A DNA stretch of 48,648 bases from an uncultured Christensenellaceae bacterium (GCA_910588545.1 CAJUOU010000007.1:1-48648); one strand, 5' to 3'. Counted from the stretch's first letter, positions 1-7,832 are shown. Numbers and translations are program-made. The notes: generated by a model not told the origin, from the letters alone.

Positions 1-1675
1 TTTGTCTTTTTCCATTTTCTATATATACAAAATCATAAACATTGCTCTCTATAGTATTTTCAAATGATACTTCTCCACCATTCAATGTTGCTAGATATGC
101 GCCATCATTACTAAAGAAAAACTTACTTGGATTAATATTGTTTGCGCTATATCCATTAGTAAATGTATTAGAAGTATAACTTTCATCTAATCTAATACCT
201 ATATGTGCAGATGCTGTAAAAGGAGTAGTAATATTAATTTTACGAGTTGCATCCAAACGCAAATCCGAATCTTTTCCATTTATATTGTTATCATAAATTT
301 GTATATCTCCACCCATATTAAATGGACAATTAATACCTGGTCTAAAACCTACACCGCCAGCATAGGATACTTGACTTTCGATATCAACAACGCTGTTATT
401 TTTTATTACTCCACCAATCAAAGTCAATTCACGTACACCATTATAAACACCAATTCCACCGCCAATTACTTGTTGACCTTCCAAAAATCCTTTGATAGTA
501 TTGTAAGAAATCTCTCCACCATCCATTAATAAACTTGAGCTAGAACCAAACAATATTCCTCCACCACAATATTCTGTAGATGTGATATTACCTGCATAAT
601 ATTCAGATACGTTATGAGATATTAATCCACCATGGATTTTTGTATTTGCACCTAACCAAACTGTTATACCGGAACCTGCGCCCCAACCTTGGTTGTAAGT
701 AATTTCGCCATCAAAAATTTCTGCTTCTACGCCATAAGTTGCAAGTCCACCATAACGCATTCTATTGTATGAAATACTTCCTCCATACATATAAAAACTA
801 CCATGAAAATCTGGATTAGCAGTTGACCTTGCAATATCATTGGAAATACCACCACCATGAACGTGTGCATAGTTGTTTGCTACAATACCATCGTAAAAAT
901 TAAATTCCGAACCTATTGATTCGATTCCACCGCCATTACTCATAGAAGTATTGTTGGTTACAACACCATCATAAAAATTCAATGTAGCAAACTGTGCACA
1001 AATTCCGCCACCCATTGATGAAGCATAGTTATTTAATATCATTCCGCCTTTTATGTCTAATTGTCCATGTTCAGCCACGAATATTCCGCCACCATATCCA
1101 CTAACATTACCGCCTGTAATTTTACCAATATTATTTGTTTTTTCAAGCAAACTTGGAACTTCTCTAAATGTTTTTTTTGCGTCACGCAATCCCTCAGGAT
1201 TGCCATTTATGGTTAACTTACCTTCAACTACTATTACTCGTCCATTAATAATAGGGCGTTGTAAATTTCTATTAATTATATGTCCATTAAGATTAAGTTC
1301 AATATCTGCTCCTTCCGGCACCTTAATTGACCCACCGACAAAAGCAAGTTCGTCGGCATCTTCACCAAAAGAAGTTACTCCATCAGTAGTATTAGGTGCT
1401 GTCCAATCTTCAAGCATTTTTACTTTTATACTTCTTGTGCTTAAAGCAGCAGTGACTGCGTCTTTCCAAATTGCAGCCATATTTGCGCTATTACCGGTAA
1501 GTTCAAAATCATAATTTTCTTCAACATCTGCGGTACTTTCGCTATCAACTGCACCATTTATCAAATTGTTGTCATTACTATTAATATTAAAAGATAAAGC
1601 ACAGCCAACAATTAATAGACAAGATATTACTAATACAAAAAATATTATACCAGCTCTTTTAATAATCTTTGCCAT
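1..1675 (-). CDS. Secreted right-handed beta-helix surface protein, 3' end cut by window edge
   Basis: About 558 codons are open from an ATG at 1675 to the left edge with no stop. The ATG is preceded by GGAGG. The N-terminus is a signal peptide: MAKIIKR, a hydrophobic stretch, then a possible lipobox IVGC. A spacer is followed by many repeats of the form GGGI...FYDGIV.NN, typical of parallel beta-helix (pectin-lyase-like) surface proteins. It is a full-length paralog of the gene at 16631-18577, which ends in a dockerin, so a dockerin beyond the left edge is likely but not seen. The two share signal peptide, domain order and a nearly identical upstream region, while the proteins have diverged. 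The ligand or substrate is unknown; no catalytic residues were recognised. A divergent small-RNA gene starts about 165 bp upstream. Confidence 0.85.
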   Translation of the reverse strand, partial: MAKIIKRAGIIFFVLVISCLLIVGCALSFNINSNDNNLINGAVDSESTADVEENYDFELTGNSANMAAIWKDAVTAALSTRSIKVKMLEDWTAPNTTDGVTSFGEDADELAFVGGSIKVPEGADIELNLNGHIINRNLQRPIINGRVIVVEGKLTINGNPEGLRDAKKTFREVPSLLEKTNNIGKITGGNVSGYGGGIFVAEHGQLDIKGGMILNNYASSMGGGICAQFATLNFYDGVVTNNTSMSNGGGIESIGSEFNFYDGIVANNYAHVHGGGISNDIARSTANPDFHGSFYMYGGSISYNRMRYGGLATYGVEAEIFDGEITYNQGWGAGSGITVWLGANTKIHGGLISHNVSEYYAGNITSTEYCGGGILFGSSSSLLMDGGEISYNTIKGFLEGQQVIGGGIGVYNGVRELTLIGGVIKNNSVVDIESQVSYAGGVGFRPGINCPFNMGGDIQIYDNNINGKDSDLRLDATRKINITTPFTASAHIGIRLDESYTSNTFTNGYSANNINPSKFFFSNDGAYLATLNGGEVSFENTIESNVYDFVYIENGKRQ

Positions 1676-1697
1676 AATAAAACCTCCGTTTTTATCT

Positions 1698-1723
1698 TAC
1701 ATAGAATAAGTATATCTATGTAC
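1698..1723. repeat. 26-bp palindrome in the leader of the beta-helix gene
   Basis: The sequence reads TACATAGA, a 9-bp centre, TCTATGTA, lying just upstream of the GGAGG of the gene that starts at 1675. An inverted near-identical copy lies at 1847-1873, and the same pair occurs at 16433-16459 and 16583-16608. It could be an operator or a 5' RNA hairpin shared by the two divergent transcripts. Confidence 0.8.
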
Positions 1724-1803
1724 AAAATCGCGATTTTTCGGAAAAGTTTTTTAAAGTTTTTGTAGCTTTTTTGTAAAGCTATTACAAAATGTTTAATTAA
1801 ACG

Positions 1804-1833
1804 TTGACAAAAGTTTACTTTTGACCCTATAAT
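1804..1833 (+). promoter_or_regulatory. Consensus promoter of small RNA copy 1
   Basis: TTGACA at 1804-1809 and TATAAT at 1828-1833 are separated by 18 bp, pointing right, away from the beta-helix gene. The identical hexamers and spacing occur in copy 2. The expected start is near 1840. Confidence 0.8.
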
Positions 1834-1846
1834 ATATATGTAATAT

Positions 1847-1873
1847 GTACATAGATATACTTATTCCATGTAC
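1847..1873. repeat. 27-bp palindrome at the 5' end of small RNA copy 1
   Basis: GTACATAGA and TCCATGTAC flank a 9-bp centre, with one A-C mismatch in the stem. It is an inverted copy of the palindrome at 1698-1723 and begins about 7 nt after the expected small-RNA start. Confidence 0.8.
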
Positions 1874-1982
1874 CCAAACTTTACATTGGAGGCAATTTTT
1901 TAGCCCTAATAGTCCCGATTTTTGATAGGATTATTGCAGTGAATGCCACTTTTTGCCTACTTTAAACTTTACACAAAAAGCA

Positions 1983-2016
1983 ACACCCCTAAACATTAGT
2001 TTCGGGGTGTATTTTT
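1983..2016 (+). terminator. Intrinsic terminator of small RNA copy 1
   Basis: Stem ACACCCC (1983-1989) with GGGGTGT (2004-2010), an inner 4-bp AAAC/GTTT stem, then a T run. Confidence 0.85.
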
Positions 2017-2067
2017 ATTGTCATATAGTTTATTTTTTCATCTGTATTTCAGACACAAACGGGCTAA

Positions 2068-3330
2068 TTACTCCCACTCAATAGTTGCAGGAGGCTTTGA
2101 AGTAATATCGTAAACCACTCTGTTTACACCAACAACTTCTGTAGTAATTCTTCTGCTTATTGTTTCCAAAATTTCAAAAGGCAAATGCACGAATTGAGCA
2201 GACATAGCATCAATACTATGGATAGCACGAAGTGCAACTGTGTACTCATAGCTTCTTACTTCGTTACGAACGCCAACACTCTTCATATCTGTAACAACAG
2301 CAAAGTATTGCCAAATTTTTGTATCCCAACCTGCTTTTGCAATTTCCTCACGCATGATAAAATCTGCATCTTTCAAAATAGCAAGTCTCTCACGAGTGAT
2401 AGCACCTATACATCTTACACCAAGACCCGGACCGGGGAATGGTTGACGATTAACTTGCTCAAGTGGCAAACCGATTTCAATACCAACCTTTCTTACTTCG
2501 TCCTTAAACAAATCTTTAACAGGCTCCAAAATCTCTTTAAAATCTATAACGTCAGGCAATCCGCCTACATTGTGATGGCTTTTTACCAAACCTTTACTGC
2601 CAATACCGCTCTCGATAATGTCAGGATAAATTGTACCTTGCACCAAAAAGTCTACAGCACCGATTTTCTTAGCTTCCTCTTCGAACACACGTATAAATTC
2701 TTCGCCGATAATCTTTCTTTTACGCTCTGGGTCATTTACCCCTTCAAGCTTAGTCAAAAATCTTTCGCTTGCATCGATATGAATTAAATTCATGCCTAAC
2801 TTATTGCGGAAAACATCAACAACTTGTTCAGGCTCGCCTTTTCTCATCAAACCGTGGTCAACAAAAACGCAAGTCAAGCAATCTTTATTTGCCTTATGTA
2901 TCAACGCTGCACAAACAGCACTGTCAACACCGCCACTCAAAGCACAAAGCACTTTCTTGTCGCCGATTTTCTCTTTCAACTCGGCCACCATAGCCTCGGT
3001 AAAAGCTTTCATAGTCCAATCGCCTTTTGCCTTGCAAGTTTTGTACAAGAAAGACTTTAAAGTTTTTACACCTTGCTTGCTTTCCACATCGATATCCCTA
3101 ATGTCCAATACAGGCACACCGATAGTCTTAACCTCAGCCTCGATAGTTTTTTCGCCATCGCTCTCACCTGTCAAAATAATACCGATAGGATTAACTTTTT
3201 TAATGTCCTCAATTTTTGCGTTATCGCCAACTAATTGGCAATAAACATTAAGGTTACGTACACTTCTTGCTATAAGTTGATTGCAACGACCGGATAAGTC
3301 AACAATTACAACAGTTTGTTTTGTTTCCAT
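2068..3330 (-). CDS. guaA: GMP synthase with vestigial glutaminase domain
   Basis: GMP synthetase amidates XMP to GMP using ATP. At 420 residues it is about 90-100 shorter than usual GuaA (about 510-525). The ATP-pyrophosphatase and dimerisation parts are intact: P-loop SGGVDS at residues 132-137, the QPFPGPGLG motif and the C-terminal KPPATIEWE. The N-terminal class I amidotransferase keeps its first strands (residues 6-75) and the junction KGDWTM (102-107). The catalytic Cys motif (usually GICYGMQ) reads DIRDI, and the segment carrying the His-Glu pair is missing. The gene is one uninterrupted frame, so this is not a frameshift. It probably uses free ammonia or a separate glutaminase. It sits alone; the next gene upstream ends 166 bp away. 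Confidence 0.93.
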   Translation of the reverse strand: METKQTVVIVDLSGRCNQLIARSVRNLNVYCQLVGDNAKIEDIKKVNPIGIILTGESDGEKTIEAEVKTIGVPVLDIRDIDVESKQGVKTLKSFLYKTCKAKGDWTMKAFTEAMVAELKEKIGDKKVLCALSGGVDSAVCAALIHKANKDCLTCVFVDHGLMRKGEPEQVVDVFRNKLGMNLIHIDASERFLTKLEGVNDPERKRKIIGEEFIRVFEEEAKKIGAVDFLVQGTIYPDIIESGIGSKGLVKSHHNVGGLPDVIDFKEILEPVKDLFKDEVRKVGIEIGLPLEQVNRQPFPGPGLGVRCIGAITRERLAILKDADFIMREEIAKAGWDTKIWQYFAVVTDMKSVGVRNEVRSYEYTVALRAIHSIDAMSAQFVHLPFEILETISRRITTEVVGVNRVVYDITSKPPATIEWE

Positions 3331-3496
3331 AAATATAGCTCCTTTTGTTTGTTCTATTACATTTTATCACAAGTTTTTCGGCAAGTAAATTATTTTGCTA
3401 TAAGCTTGTATTCATTTATTATAACCACAAATATAATAGTAACTTATACCCAATAATTTTACCTAAATTTATTTGTAAAAATATAAAATTTAAATT

Positions 3497-4768
3497 TTAT
3501 TTTTCTACCCTTATTACTGCATTAACTTTTTGTACTTCGCTTAAGGACTCTATTTCCTTTATCGCTTTGCGGATATTGTTTTCCGAAGATTTGTGAGTGA
3601 CAAGTACAATGCTTACCACACCTTCGCCCGCATCTTGTCTCATGCTTGTAATGCTTATATTGTTATCTGCAAAAATGCTTGTAATTTGGCTTAAAACTCC
3701 AGGAATATCCAACACAGTCATTCTCATATAGTAATCGCTTGTAAAGTCTGTGATAATATCTTGTTTTTTGATAACGTCGCTTATCTCGGCATATCTTGCA
3801 TGCTCGATTTGTCTTGCACAAAAAACAATATCACTTACAACCGCACTTCCTGTAGGTAAAGCGCCTGCACCTCTACCGTAAAGCATAATGTCGCCTACGT
3901 TATCCCCCACAAGGAAAATACCATTAAACGAGCCTGAAACGCTTGCAAGCGGATGCGAATTTTTCAAAAATACGGGATGAACACGGGCTTCGATTTTTCC
4001 GTCAATCAATTTTGCGATTGCAAGAAGTTTAATTGTATATCCTAGTTGCTTACCAATAGCAATATCTTCGGCTTGAACATTGCTTATACCCTCACGATAA
4101 ATCAATTCCACAGGTAAAAATCTATTAAAAGCAAGCGAGCTTAAAATGGAAAGTTTATAACTTGCATCAAAACCTTCCACATCGGCTGTAGGGTCTGCTT
4201 CTGCAAAGCCTAATGCTTGAGCATCTGCCAAGACATCTGCATAGCTGGCACCCTCGTCGGACATTCTTGACAAAATGTAGTTTGTTGTGCCGTTTATGAT
4301 ACCTTTTATTTGAAGTAAAGTATTTGCTTGCATGGCTTGAGTCAAAGTCCTTATAACAGGTATACCTCCGCCACAAGTAGCCTCAAAATACATACCTGCT
4401 TTAGTCTCCTGAGCGTACTTTTCAAGCTCTCCCCAATGTTTTGCAAACAACTCCTTATTTGCAGTAACAATATTTTTGCCTGCTTTTAGCGATTCAATCA
4501 AAAATGTCTTTGCAGGCTCGATACCGCCAATGCACTCTGCAACGATATCTATTGCCGAATTGGTAATAATGTCATCGAAATTGCTAGTTACCAACTCTTG
4601 TGGAGCACCATTTGCGATTGCCTTTTTAGGATTTCTTACATAAATTGCTTTTACGGTAATATCAACACCGTACTCTTCTTTGATTCTTTCCTTTCTTTCT
4701 GCCAAAATATTGTAAGTTCCGCCGCCGACAGTACCAAAACCCAATATAGCAATTCCTACTGATTTCAT
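3497..4768 (-). CDS. hom: Homoserine dehydrogenase
   Basis: Reduces aspartate semialdehyde to homoserine with NAD(P)H in threonine/methionine synthesis. At 423 residues it has the usual length of the ACT-containing form. The N-terminus has the Rossmann motif GFGTVGGG (residues 10-17). The middle holds the conserved catalytic segment (FEATCGGGIPV, GIINGTTNYIL, EADPTADVEG). The C-terminal ACT domain (VLDIPGVLSQI) suggests allosteric feedback, typically by threonine. It is the last gene of a tight minus-strand cluster, 12 bp after coaX. The combination with pantothenate genes is unusual but clear from the spacing. Confidence 0.95.
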   Translation of the reverse strand: MKSVGIAILGFGTVGGGTYNILAERKERIKEEYGVDITVKAIYVRNPKKAIANGAPQELVTSNFDDIITNSAIDIVAECIGGIEPAKTFLIESLKAGKNIVTANKELFAKHWGELEKYAQETKAGMYFEATCGGGIPVIRTLTQAMQANTLLQIKGIINGTTNYILSRMSDEGASYADVLADAQALGFAEADPTADVEGFDASYKLSILSSLAFNRFLPVELIYREGISNVQAEDIAIGKQLGYTIKLLAIAKLIDGKIEARVHPVFLKNSHPLASVSGSFNGIFLVGDNVGDIMLYGRGAGALPTGSAVVSDIVFCARQIEHARYAEISDVIKKQDIITDFTSDYYMRMTVLDIPGVLSQITSIFADNNISITSMRQDAGEGVVSIVLVTHKSSENNIRKAIKEIESLSEVQKVNAVIRVEK

Positions 4769-4780
4769 ATATTACCTCCG

Positions 4781-5551
4781 TTATTTATTCATATTGTAAA
4801 TTATTTTTAAACCTTTTAAGGTCAAATATCTGTCAATCACATCTATTATGTTGCTATCAACTTGTGTAACCAACTCACTAAGTCCGCCCGTTGCAATTAC
4901 CTTTGCCTCCATAAAGCCCGACTCTTCCCTCATCTTTTGCGTTATATACTTAACAAGTCCCGTAAAACCGTAAATTGTACCGGCCTGCATATTTGCAGCA
5001 GTGGTTTTGCCGATAATATTATCCGGTTTGTTAAGCTCTATCCTCATAAGTTTGGAGGCATTGTTTACAAGGCTGTCAAGACTTGTTTTTATACCGGGTG
5101 CGATTGCGCCGCCCAAAAATTCCCCTTTATCGGATATCATATTGAAAGTAGTTGCCGTGCCAAAGTCCACAATAATGCAAGGCCCACCATAAAGCTTGTA
5201 GCCTGCAACGCTGTTTACTATCCTATCCGCACCTACTTCGTGAGGGTTAAGATATTTAATGTTAAGACCTGTCTTTACGCCAACCCCAACCATCATAGGC
5301 TTGATATTCATATAGTGCATACACGCGTGTTCTATAGTGTAGTTGATAGACGGAGATACCGAACTCATAATAATTCCGTCAATATCCTCAAAGCTTATGC
5401 CTTTTGTGGTAAACAAGTTTTGCATAGTTATGCCCATTTCGTCGGCGGTACGCATTACTTTAACACTCATACGCCACGAAAAAACCAACTCGTCCCCGTC
5501 AAAAATACCCAATTTTATATTAGTATTTCCCGCATCAATAACTAATAACAT
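4781..5551 (-). CDS. coaX: Type III pantothenate kinase
   Basis: Phosphorylates pantothenate, the first step of coenzyme A synthesis. At 256 residues it matches the CoaX family. Visible motifs are the N-terminal phosphate loop DAGNTNIKLG (residues 6-15), the GADR motif of the pantothenate pocket, and DFGTATTFN. Type III kinases need a monovalent cation and are not feedback-inhibited by CoA (family knowledge). It lies 13 bp after the stop of a membrane protein that is probably the pantothenate importer and 12 bp before hom, so the three are probably co-transcribed. Confidence 0.96.
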   Translation of the reverse strand: MLLVIDAGNTNIKLGIFDGDELVFSWRMSVKVMRTADEMGITMQNLFTTKGISFEDIDGIIMSSVSPSINYTIEHACMHYMNIKPMMVGVGVKTGLNIKYLNPHEVGADRIVNSVAGYKLYGGPCIIVDFGTATTFNMISDKGEFLGGAIAPGIKTSLDSLVNNASKLMRIELNKPDNIIGKTTAANMQAGTIYGFTGLVKYITQKMREESGFMEAKVIATGGLSELVTQVDSNIIDVIDRYLTLKGLKIIYNMNK

Positions 5552-5564
5552 TTTTTACCCCTTT

Positions 5565-6275
5565 TCAGTCTTTATCTATATTATCATAATTGCCGTCAAT
5601 ATATTTACTTTCGCTCAAATTTTCGTCATTTTGTACTATATCGATACCCTCTAAATCTTTATCGGTTACTACTTGTTTGCGATTTCTTTTTAAAAACTTA
5701 TCCACTGCAAAAGCAACAGGCATAGATAATATCGGAGTGACTATTATTTCAACCACAAAGTTGATTGTGATTAAGCCCATTACAAATTCCTTATTTACAA
5801 ATACCGAGCCTAAGGTCTTGCCGTTATACAATAACCAAATCATTGTTAAAACAAACAAAGTATTAAAAAACACTACGAAAATCGCACCTAAAGCGGTAGA
5901 AATTGATTTTGCGACATACTCGTTAATAGGTTTTTTTAATTTTTTATTTATTTTACTTATTGTAAATTGAGACAATTTAAATATACAAAATGCCAAAATC
6001 GCACTTAAAATTCTAGGCAATAAGGATACCAATGGATTTTGGAAAAACGGTGCTGTTGGAGATGGGAAAATAAATGCCGATACCAAACTTACTAGTCCAA
6101 AAGTAAACCCTAAAATAACGGCCGTCCATTTGCCTGTTACAACCATACCTACAACCAATACGGTAAGGGGTAAAAACGCCATCCCTCCGGTAACCAACAT
6201 TGTGATAGTCATAACTAGCATCAACGCAATAAGAATGCCGTTTACGGCAATCGTCCTTGACTTATTGTTGTTCAT
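5565..6275 (-). CDS. panT: ECF transporter S component, probably for pantothenate
   Basis: Integral membrane protein of 236 residues with about six hydrophobic helices and a charged cytoplasmic tail. The arrangement of short helices with FGLVSLVSAF and PFFQNPLVSLLPRIL resembles substrate-binding subunits of energy-coupling factor transporters. No ATPase or T subunit is adjacent, as expected for group II ECF systems that share one energising module. Location directly upstream of coaX makes pantothenate the likeliest substrate; that is inference from context. An earlier in-frame GTG exists at 6281, but GAGGTG is correctly spaced for the ATG at 6275, so that start is preferred. Confidence 0.75.
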   Translation of the reverse strand: MNNNKSRTIAVNGILIALMLVMTITMLVTGGMAFLPLTVLVVGMVVTGKWTAVILGFTFGLVSLVSAFIFPSPTAPFFQNPLVSLLPRILSAILAFCIFKLSQFTISKINKKLKKPINEYVAKSISTALGAIFVVFFNTLFVLTMIWLLYNGKTLGSVFVNKEFVMGLITINFVVEIIVTPILSMPVAFAVDKFLKRNRKQVVTDKDLEGIDIVQNDENLSESKYIDGNYDNIDKD

Positions 6276-6480
6276 ACACACCTCGCTTGAGTTCCGCTAA
6301 CGGATACCCATCAAGAAAATTTAATAATAAAATATGTAAATATAGCCCATAATGGTACTACTTTATTTGTATATTTTACCACAAAACTTTAAAATATACA
6401 ATTAATTTTTATGTCATTTTATATCAAATTAGAAAAAAATATCAATCTTATTTATAACTTTGATTGATTTTTACAAAAAA

Positions 6481-6508
6481 ATAAATGAGCGACATTATTA
6501 TCGCCCAC
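6481..6508 (-). terminator. Terminator after the first XRE gene
   Basis: Stem GAGCGA (6487-6492) with TCGCCC (6501-6506); reading leftward it is followed by a T-rich tract. It suits the gene ending at 6549. Confidence 0.5.
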
Positions 6509-6548
6509 CCTTAATGTTAAAATACATTTAAAAAATTGCCTTTTAGTA

Positions 6549-6764
6549 TTAAAAAATTTCCAAATCAAATAAATAATCAGCCGAAATGTCATACAGCTTG
6601 CATAAAAAAATGATTTGCGAATAATTAAGCTCATATATGCCGTTCTCAAATCTACTATACTGCTGTTGTGTCATAAGCAACATTTCTGCGACTTGTGCTT
6701 GAGTGTAGTGAGCATCTTTCCTGCTACGTTTTAATCTTTCTCCAACTTCTTTTTTAATATCCAT
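6549..6764 (-). CDS. XRE-family HTH repressor (module 1)
   Basis: A 71-residue single-domain helix-turn-helix protein. The recognition region reads YTQAQVAEMLLMTQQQYSRFE (residues about 20-40), the classic Cro/C1 fold, followed by the dimerising LCKLYDISADYLF end. It is divergent from a SLOG-type gene starting at 6847; the 82-bp gap has a perfect 14-bp inverted repeat overlapping -10 elements in both directions. It is therefore probably an autoregulating repressor of the pair. The same gene order recurs at 7473-8345 with a different XRE protein. Confidence 0.85.
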   Translation of the reverse strand: MDIKKEVGERLKRSRKDAHYTQAQVAEMLLMTQQQYSRFENGIYELNYSQIIFLCKLYDISADYLFDLEIF

Positions 6765-6776
6765 GCTCTTATTATT

Positions 6777-6827
6777 AATTATACATCACTAAAATGCTTA
6801 CTATACACTATTAAGTGATGTATAATT
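6777..6827. promoter_or_regulatory. Symmetric divergent promoter/operator of module 1
   Basis: AATTATACATCACT (6777-6790) and its exact complement AGTGATGTATAATT (6814-6827) flank 23 bp. Each arm contains a TATAAT facing outward: 6821-6826 toward the SLOG gene and 6778-6783 on the minus strand toward the XRE gene. Repressor binding would block both promoters. Confidence 0.75.
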
Positions 6828-6846
6828 TATTTGTAGGAGAATCAAT

Positions 6847-7313
6847 ATGTCTAAAAAATGCACTTTTATAGGAAACTCAAATATTACCCCGTCAGAAATA
6901 ATTATAAGTAAAGCTAAAGCTATTGTTATAGATTTAATTGAAAAACACAATGTAACAATTTTTTATTGCGGTGGTTATAGTACATTTAATTCTATAATGG
7001 CACAACATATTAATTCATTAAGAAACAAATATAAAAACATTAATCATTTTATATTACACCATATATTGACGAATATACACTTTCCAACATTGATAAAGAT
7101 TTATATGACGAAATAATTTTTCCTGAATTAGAAAGTACTCCTTATAGATACAGAATTACAAAAAAGAAATATGTGGATAATACATAATGTAGATTATCTT
7201 ATTGCGTTTATACAACATTCCTTTGGCGGTGCTTATAAGACTTGGGAATATGCAAAATCAAAAAAAAACACATAACTAAATATTTATTACAATGTCCATC
7301 TAAAAAGAATTAA
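6847..7313 (+). pseudogene. Frameshifted SLOG-superfamily (DUF1273-like) gene, module 1
   Basis: The first 60-odd codons (MSKKCTFIGNSNITPSE...) match the intact paralog at 7833-8345. The annotatable frame then drifts and stops at 7116. The homologous protein continues in other frames: LYDEIIFPELE near 7105, NVDYLIAFIQ near 7185, and TKYLLQ near 7280, ending at 7313. At least three frame changes are needed, near 7040-7060, 7160-7165 and 7260-7268; the last two fall in A runs. Either the gene is decayed or the runs hold read errors. It has an AGGAG site and a TATAAT at 6821-6826. Confidence 0.8.
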
Positions 7314-7357
7314 TAATTAACTTTAAAGAAACTAAACGTATTTAATAATATAGAAAA

Positions 7358-7386
7358 AAATTTCCATCGCAAAACGGTGGAAATTT
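7358..7386 (+). terminator. Stem-loop terminator after module 1
   Basis: AAATTTCCATCG pairs with CGGTGGAAATTT around a 5-nt loop, following the decayed SLOG gene. Confidence 0.65.
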
Positions 7387-7472
7387 ATAAAATTAATATT
7401 TGACAATTTATTAATTTTTCATATAACAATCAATAATAAAAACAAAAAAAGTACTCAACGCAAAAGTCACTT

Positions 7473-7715
7473 TTAATACTCGGAATTATCTAATTCCTTA
7501 AACAACGGAGAATTGAAAAATTCTTGCATGTCAATTTCAAACGCTTCACATATTTTATGAATTGTTGACACTCCGACATTGATACTTCTTTTTCGTTTTA
7601 TAGAAACCAAAGTGGTTTGCGGAACGCCACTTTTTTCCGATAGTTTATATTGTGATAACCCTTTTTCAATTTTTAATTGCTCTATCCTTGCAATGATTGC
7701 ATCTTCAATTTTCAT
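7473..7715 (-). CDS. XRE-family HTH repressor (module 2)
   Basis: An 80-residue protein with the Cro/C1 helix-turn-helix GLSQYKLSEKSGVPQTTLVS (residues about 19-38) and the following IHKICEAFEIDMQEFF dimerisation helix. It is divergent from the intact SLOG gene at 7833. The 117-bp gap has two identical-arm palindromes, TGCTA-N4-TAGCA. It differs in sequence from the XRE protein of module 1, so the two repressors probably have separate operators. Likely role: autoregulated control of the SLOG gene (inference from layout). Confidence 0.85.
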   Translation of the reverse strand: MKIEDAIIARIEQLKIEKGLSQYKLSEKSGVPQTTLVSIKRKRSINVGVSTIHKICEAFEIDMQEFFNSPLFKELDNSEY

Positions 7716-7762
7716 TTATACACCCTATACAATAAGTATATAAATTTTTAATAGATAAATAC

Positions 7763-7805
7763 TGCTATATCTAGCATAAAATCGTAAAATGTGCTATAAT
7801 TAGCA
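7763..7805. promoter_or_regulatory. Tandem TGCTA-N4-TAGCA operators over the module 2 promoter
   Basis: Two 14-bp palindromes, TGCTATATCTAGCA (7763-7776) and TGCTATAATTAGCA (7792-7805), have centres 29 bp apart. The second contains the TATAAT (7795-7800) of the rightward SLOG promoter. The arms are identical, which suggests one dimeric repressor bound twice. Confidence 0.75.
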
Positions 7806-7832
7806 TAAATATACCAAAGGAGAACTAAAATA

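Larger units (their letters stand above)
1840..2016 (+). ncRNA. Candidate small RNA, copy 1, divergent from the beta-helix gene
   Basis: A perfect promoter at 1804-1833 is followed by about 177 nt ending in an intrinsic terminator: ACACCCC paired with GGGGTGT, an inner AAAC/GTTT stem, then ATTTTT at 2011-2016. The transcript starts with the 27-nt palindrome at 1847-1873 and carries a conserved 3' core at about 1914-1980 with an AGTG/CACT mini-hairpin and two copies of AAACTTTACA. A second complete copy lies at 16283-16466 (minus strand) with a terminator of different sequence but the same shape, which argues for selection on an RNA. No conserved reading frame is present. I do not recognise an RNA family. 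It may act in trans on the beta-helix mRNAs, which is inference. Confidence 0.65.

Noticed and set aside
203..1514. Plus-strand reading frames over the beta-helix gene
   Set aside because: They are antisense shadows of the long minus-strand frame, which has a signal peptide, a ribosome site and a paralog.
1848..1928. 26-codon frame beginning MYIDILIP inside small RNA copy 1
   Set aside because: There is no ribosome site, and the frame stops after 14 codons in copy 2, so it is not a conserved peptide.
2185..3244. Plus-strand frames over guaA, considered as a possible replacement for the missing glutaminase part
   Set aside because: They show no amidotransferase motif and are antisense shadows.
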